DNA from: Leifsonia sp. PS1209
GTDB lineage: Bacteria > Actinomycetota > Actinomycetes > Actinomycetales > Microbacteriaceae
NCBI RefSeq assembly: GCF_012317045.1
Contig: NZ_CP051154.1
Span: 310,001-374,000, forward strand
Length of the DNA: 64,000 nucleotides
Direction of reading: 5' to 3'
The first letter of the stretch is position 1, and every line of letters starts with the position of its first letter. Below are positions 60,178 to 64,000 of the stretch, piece by piece. Made by a program: the position numbers and the translations under genes. Under the pieces are notes generated by a model that saw only the letters and a list, made by a program, of their open reading frames with translations, was not told the origin of the DNA and did not search any database.

Positions 60178-62277
60178 GTGGTGATGACGGCCATAGCTGA
60201 CTTGGAGAAGATGATGGCGCGTACTTCCCAAGCGGAGCAGCGGCAAATCGTTGATTGGGCGACGAAGGCGATAGTTCGACGATGGCGGAGATCTCGTAAG
60301 TGGCGAATCCTATGTGCCTGGATCGTCGGCGTGGTCGGTGTCGCCCTGGGCCTCGCGATGTTCGTCGTGCCAAATCTGAGCGGTTGGCAACGGTTGCCAT
60401 ACTCCTTTACCGCTGGAGTTCTCATCGGTCTCGCATATCAGCTGATGCCGAACCGTGGGAACGCGTCAGCCTCACCGCGGCGTCGAGTATACATATTTGC
60501 GTTTGCGCTGTCCGGAGCAGCTGCCGCGACCGTTGGTATACTCGCAGCCCTTGTCGCACCTGGTTGGTGGGCGGCGGGGTTGAGCGTTGCGACCGCCGCG
60601 CTCGCGGTTGGACTTGCGGAGCGTTATCCGGGCAAGTACATACCTTTCGCATTCTTGCTGCCGGTCGCTCTGGACGCATGGATGTTGCTGCAGCTTTCCA
60701 CCTCAGGAGACCGCACGCAGCTTGTTGTCGTTCTGACGCTTTTCGTGCCCGCGTTTGCCGTAGCAATTGTCCTCACAGTCTGGGCGTTCAAGCTTCGCAA
60801 CCTTCCGTCGGCTGAGTACGCGAAAGCGACCGAAGTCGCCCGAGGCGTGCTTTGGGCATGGATTTTGTTGTTGGCCGCGACCCTAGCTTGGAGCGCGAGC
60901 GGCCTCAAGCTCGGCAGCGGTGAGCAATTTGACCCGCTCGTGTTCGCTATCCCGCTGGTCACCTTCGGGTCAGTGATCGCAACTGCGACGACGGGATGGA
61001 CTCGATATCGAGAGGCGCGCTTACAGCTAGATGCTGACGATCAGCCGGCAGCAGAAGCAAAGCTAACCAGCTCCGAACAAGATGGCCAGCCAGCAATTCC
61101 TTCGCATGTGCGGGGGCTAGTTGAAGGGCTGATGAGACTGAGATCAAACTTCCTCCGGAACTTTGCCCGACCACGAGAAGACCCGGATGGCGAACCCGCC
61201 AGACACTCGTTACCGACGCCTCTCGCATCAGCTGGAGACCTCGTCGCTCTGATGCTTCGCGCCGGTGTAGGGGCACGTTACGAAGGACGCTTCGACAAAA
61301 TCGACTGGGTCTACCGACTGCGGTACCGTGGCGAGGAATGTCGACTTCAGCTTGGTCGATCCGGCCTCTGGGCCGACTTCTGGATTGGGGAAGATGAAGG
61401 CGCGCGGCTCGCAGACCAACTCGGCAAGCAGTTGACGAAGGCTTTGAGGTTCCTGCATCAGAACGGTCTGAGGGATGCTATCGATGCTGGAATCAGCGTC
61501 AATGCAGTGGAGGTTGTCAACCAGTTCTTCCGTTACCGGGGGATGGTCAACTACTTCATTGCGCAGCTGCGAGGCCTCCGAGGTGCACCGATGCCTGAGG
61601 TCGACAGGTCGACGTTTACGGTTCACGACTTCGAGAGTGGAAAACAGGTCCCGGCACCCGACTTCATTGCAGACACAATGAGCTACTTTTCGGAGTTTCA
61701 GAATGAGCAGCAAAGGGCCGGGGAGATTGCACACGTGGCTACTGCTCTCGTAGCGTCTTACTTCGCCTACATCGAGCATGTATCGGTCCTCCTCGCCGCG
61801 TACTCGTCTGCCGCTTCCGAAGATGGATTCGCCGTAAGCGAGCTACTGCGAGAATCATGGGCCGTCAAATTCGACGTAGCGTTCGCTGATGTCTCGATCG
61901 GGAGCGCGAAGAGCGACCTGAGTCTCATGGCTTCCCGATTCAGAAACCCCCTCTTGCATGGAGGCGCCGGTCGCGCCGCCGACGGAATGTATGTCGAAGT
62001 CCTTCCTGACGTGGTCGCTCTGGCCACGGAGGATGGCTCACCCACCGACCAGTTCATGCTCTGGAAGCCGAGCCTGACTGCCGAGGAGATCGACTGGATA
62101 CTAAGCAGAATCGCCCGCATTGATGCGGCCCTCGAATCTCACCCATACTGGGTGGCGGTATCCGCTGGGGCCCCGTCGAATTTCAGCCGCGATCGCGTGC
62201 GGAAGGCGTTGAGCGCCCAGCGAAGCGGAAACGCCGGCCAACTCGCCCGCGCAATGGCAGAAGCCTTAGACGACTGA
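60178..62277 (+). CDS. polytopic membrane protein with C-terminal HEPN-like domain
   Basis: 699 residues from GTG 60178; ATG 60214 (687 residues) is equally possible because GGAGAAG lies before it. Residues 43-275 hold seven or eight transmembrane helices. The remainder is cytoplasmic; near the end RFRNPLLHGG contains Arg589-Asn-x3-His594, the R-(N/D/H)-x-x-x-(x)-H pattern of HEPN ribonucleases, within a helical context (IAHVATALVASYFAYIEHVSVLL). It may be an abortive-infection-type effector or a sensor. Lower GC and unusual codons than neighbours suggest transfer. Confidence 0.55.
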   Translation: MVMTAIADLEKMMARTSQAEQRQIVDWATKAIVRRWRRSRKWRILCAWIVGVVGVALGLAMFVVPNLSGWQRLPYSFTAGVLIGLAYQLMPNRGNASASPRRRVYIFAFALSGAAAATVGILAALVAPGWWAAGLSVATAALAVGLAERYPGKYIPFAFLLPVALDAWMLLQLSTSGDRTQLVVVLTLFVPAFAVAIVLTVWAFKLRNLPSAEYAKATEVARGVLWAWILLLAATLAWSASGLKLGSGEQFDPLVFAIPLVTFGSVIATATTGWTRYREARLQLDADDQPAAEAKLTSSEQDGQPAIPSHVRGLVEGLMRLRSNFLRNFARPREDPDGEPARHSLPTPLASAGDLVALMLRAGVGARYEGRFDKIDWVYRLRYRGEECRLQLGRSGLWADFWIGEDEGARLADQLGKQLTKALRFLHQNGLRDAIDAGISVNAVEVVNQFFRYRGMVNYFIAQLRGLRGAPMPEVDRSTFTVHDFESGKQVPAPDFIADTMSYFSEFQNEQQRAGEIAHVATALVASYFAYIEHVSVLLAAYSSAASEDGFAVSELLRESWAVKFDVAFADVSIGSAKSDLSLMASRFRNPLLHGGAGRAADGMYVEVLPDVVALATEDGSPTDQFMLWKPSLTAEEIDWILSRIARIDAALESHPYWVAVSAGAPSNFSRDRVRKALSAQRSGNAGQLARAMAEALDD

Positions 62278-62338
62278 CGGGCAAATTCATAAGCTTTCAT
62301 CCGCCGCGCAGATACCGGTCAGTCGGAGTTGGGACCGC

Positions 62339-63154
62339 ATGGAGGAGCAGTATTCACCAAGGTACACACGCCTAGACGCGTTCGAGTCCGCCGCAGCTCA
62401 AGCCGCCGGCGCGGTGCTGCAACATGCGTTCGACAGGCTGACTAGCCTCATCGAGTCCGGGCGGACCGTCGTATCGAACGCCTCGGGTTCCACGTTGGAG
62501 CGCGATGACGAACTCACGCCGTACAACCCGATTAGCTACCAGCTCGCCTACTTCGCACTCGTTTCCGTAGATCATTTACGATTCGTGCGAGACGCGATCA
62601 GTACCCGACAGGATCTTGCAGTAATGGCCGAGTACTCCGTTATCCGCAGCGCGATTGAAGCTAGCGCCTATGCGGTCTGGCTAGCGACCGGGGGTACTCG
62701 CATCAAGCGAGTCAAGAATTCACTCCGGTTGTCCTGGGATTCGGCAAGCGACGCCGCCGCGTTGATGCGTGTCGCCGGCGACGATCGCAACCACCTTCTA
62801 GAGATCGAGGATCGCCTTCTCGAGATCCAGGCAGCCGGTCCGGCTCGCCAAGGTTCGATCGAAAACATGCCCTCGATCACCGAGGTGCTGATGATCGCCG
62901 ACCGGCACGTCAATACCGGCCAAATCTCGGGGCTCGAAGCTTGGCGGATTTGCAGCGGAATTGCGCATTCAAACCCTCAGGTTGCCCTCGCTCTGCTCGA
63001 GCACACCTGGATTGACAAGGACGGAGGCCTCTCTCGAATAGCGAACAATGTCGACCTGCTCGCAACTGTCTACGAGATCGGTGTTACGTACCTTGAAGCC
63101 GCTCTTGCAGCATGGCGCAGACTTGCAGAGAACCCTGCGGCCGCGCTTCGGTGA
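62339..63154 (+). CDS. helical HEPN-like protein
   Basis: 271 residues. All-helical prediction, with YSVIRSAIEASAYAVWLAT (typical of DUF5677-like/HEPN proteins) and AWRICSGIAHSNPQ, where Arg203 and His210 are separated by six residues. It starts 61 bp after the membrane protein gene on the same strand, so they are probably co-transcribed. Function unknown; pairing with a HEPN-like membrane protein hints at a common stress or defence role. Confidence 0.55.
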   Translation: MEEQYSPRYTRLDAFESAAAQAAGAVLQHAFDRLTSLIESGRTVVSNASGSTLERDDELTPYNPISYQLAYFALVSVDHLRFVRDAISTRQDLAVMAEYSVIRSAIEASAYAVWLATGGTRIKRVKNSLRLSWDSASDAAALMRVAGDDRNHLLEIEDRLLEIQAAGPARQGSIENMPSITEVLMIADRHVNTGQISGLEAWRICSGIAHSNPQVALALLEHTWIDKDGGLSRIANNVDLLATVYEIGVTYLEAALAAWRRLAENPAAALR

Positions 63155-63162
63155 GTTGTCGC

Positions 63163-64000
63163 CTACTGGGGTAAACCAGAAAGAAAGTCGTTCACCTGCC
63201 TGCTGATAACTGCCGCCAGAACGTTAGTGCCGACCTTATCGAGGAACTGGCCAATCCGGGAGACAATACTGTGGACTCTCCCCAGGTCAGCTGACCCTGC
63301 GATCTCCCCATCAAGAAGCTCGAGCTCGGAAGAGACGTCACGCCTAACGCTCTCGGGAAGTACAGGCATGGACTGCTGAAGGAGCGACGAAAGCTCCATC
63401 GCTCCCGAAAGCCATTCGCTCGGGGGTGTATGGATGGTCTGCGAGAAATGCGAGCTGTTATTGGCGATGTTTGCATTGCCGTTAATCACCGTTGAGTGAT
63501 GCACGACTCCATCCTGGGATTCATCATTCACGCTTGTCCCGTTCTCTACCCTCCGTGAGCCCTTGGTCGTCACTCGTGGGCGCAGCGGCCCGCCATGGCC
63601 CCACGCTCCCGGCCCCTCGACGAAGCCTTCCTGCTCCAGCCAGTCACCTACACGTTGGATGTCGTCTTCGGTATAAACGACGCCTAGGAAGTTTGGTTCC
63701 CCATTCAAGAAGCCAGCCGGCGTGGGGGCGCGACCCTCCTCCTGTTCCTCGTAGATCCAACGTAAGTACGTGTCGCGGAGTTGCTTGCGTCGAGCGACCA
63801 CCGATCTGCGGAACGTATCGAATTGCTGATAGGCGTCGGCTCCTTTCGGGGTGACGATTACCCCACCGATTCCGGCAAGGGAGTCAAAGAAGTCGACCCA
63901 CCCACGGTACTTCATGCGGCGACACTCGTCCTGCAGATCGAACGAACCGAGGTCACGCATTTGGATGAGCTTGTCGTTCAACTCGGCGAGTGAAACATCG
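63163..64000 (-). CDS. hypothetical two-part protein, 5' end outside window
   Basis: The frame is open to the window edge (…DVSLAELNDKLIQMRDLGSFDLQDECRRMKYRGWVDFF), so 278 residues are seen and the start is likely beyond; TTG 63981 is the first internal candidate. The first half looks like a winged-helix pair (YTEDDIQRVGDWLEQEGFVEGPG). An Asn-rich linker VINGNANIANNSSHFSQTI follows, then a helical C-terminus. Convergent with the HEPN-like gene. Linkers of this type occur in effector-associated proteins of bacterial immune loci, but the function is unknown. Confidence 0.55.
   Translation of the reverse strand, partial: DVSLAELNDKLIQMRDLGSFDLQDECRRMKYRGWVDFFDSLAGIGGVIVTPKGADAYQQFDTFRRSVVARRKQLRDTYLRWIYEEQEEGRAPTPAGFLNGEPNFLGVVYTEDDIQRVGDWLEQEGFVEGPGAWGHGGPLRPRVTTKGSRRVENGTSVNDESQDGVVHHSTVINGNANIANNSSHFSQTIHTPPSEWLSGAMELSSLLQQSMPVLPESVRRDVSSELELLDGEIAGSADLGRVHSIVSRIGQFLDKVGTNVLAAVISRQVNDFLSGLPQ

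Noticed and set aside
6474..64000. CRISPR array or second att copy of the tRNA 3' end
   Set aside because: No regularly spaced repeats were seen, and no other match to the tRNA-Ser T-arm/acceptor sequence was found by eye.

Overview
The window is high-GC actinobacterial DNA, most likely Microbacteriaceae (Leifsonia/Microbacterium-like). This rests on GC-rich codon use, GTG starts, ATGA/GTGA gene overlaps, an LCP-family cell-wall enzyme and a CCA-encoding tRNA-Ser. It splits into a short chromosomal part (1-6473) and a large integrated mobile element that starts at tRNA-Ser(UGA) and shows no right end before base 64000.

Chromosomal part: the end of an ABC-transporter ATPase gene and its permease, a lipid kinase (minus strand), serS, a Cof-type HAD phosphatase, an LCP protein and tRNA-Ser(UGA).

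Mobile element: just inside the tRNA lie a hairpin, two tandem 11-bp repeats (candidate integrase arm sites), a tyrosine integrase, an XRE repressor and an Xis-like HTH protein. A conjugation block follows (9.3-19.7 kb): sigma-like regulator, cell-wall hydrolase, lipoprotein, small membrane proteins, VirB6/TrbL-like protein, SCO6880-like protein, VirB4-like ATPase, TraG/VirD4-like coupling protein, HNH protein, DUF4913-like protein and SSB. A MobF relaxase-helicase and an ArdC-like protein lie at 31.8-35.7 kb, and a ParB gene broken by an in-frame stop at 47.2-48.6 kb. Together they make this an integrative and conjugative element (ICE). An exact 16-base block ending in GTG precedes the lipoprotein, ssb and relaxase genes.

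Cargo has been added in at least four places. (1) 19.9-26.1 kb: a three-gene recombinase module (tyrosine recombinase, HTH protein, zinc-ribbon recombinase-like protein) and a cmtR - P-type ATPase - lspA metal operon. The left edge cuts an older gene whose tail remains at 19752-19907. (2) 26.4-31.8 kb: a 1394-residue STAND-type NTPase with an N-terminal PD-(D/E)XK nuclease-like domain (Avs-like), a run of 20 G in its upstream region, a small membrane protein and an Mrr-like protein. (3) 37.4-46.3 kb: an arsenic island with five arsenate-reductase domains (two fused to ArsR), an aquaporin, ArsN-like acetyltransferase, two flavoproteins, ArsR and thioredoxin reductase, but no ArsB or Acr3 pump. 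Three operators of form CATNGA-N6-TCNATG link its promoters. (4) 49.2-57.0 kb: a mercury island (MerF-like protein, thioredoxin-like lipoprotein, CcdA, MerA-like oxidoreductase, MerB, MerA, MerR), lying between a 5'-truncated and a complete IS110-family element in the same orientation.

The right part (58.5-64 kb) holds small element genes around a canonical actinobacterial SOS box, then a membrane protein with a HEPN-like motif, a second HEPN-like protein and a gene running off the window. These last genes look like an accessory or defence locus of unknown function.

All calls are from reading the sequence and translations; no database search was run.
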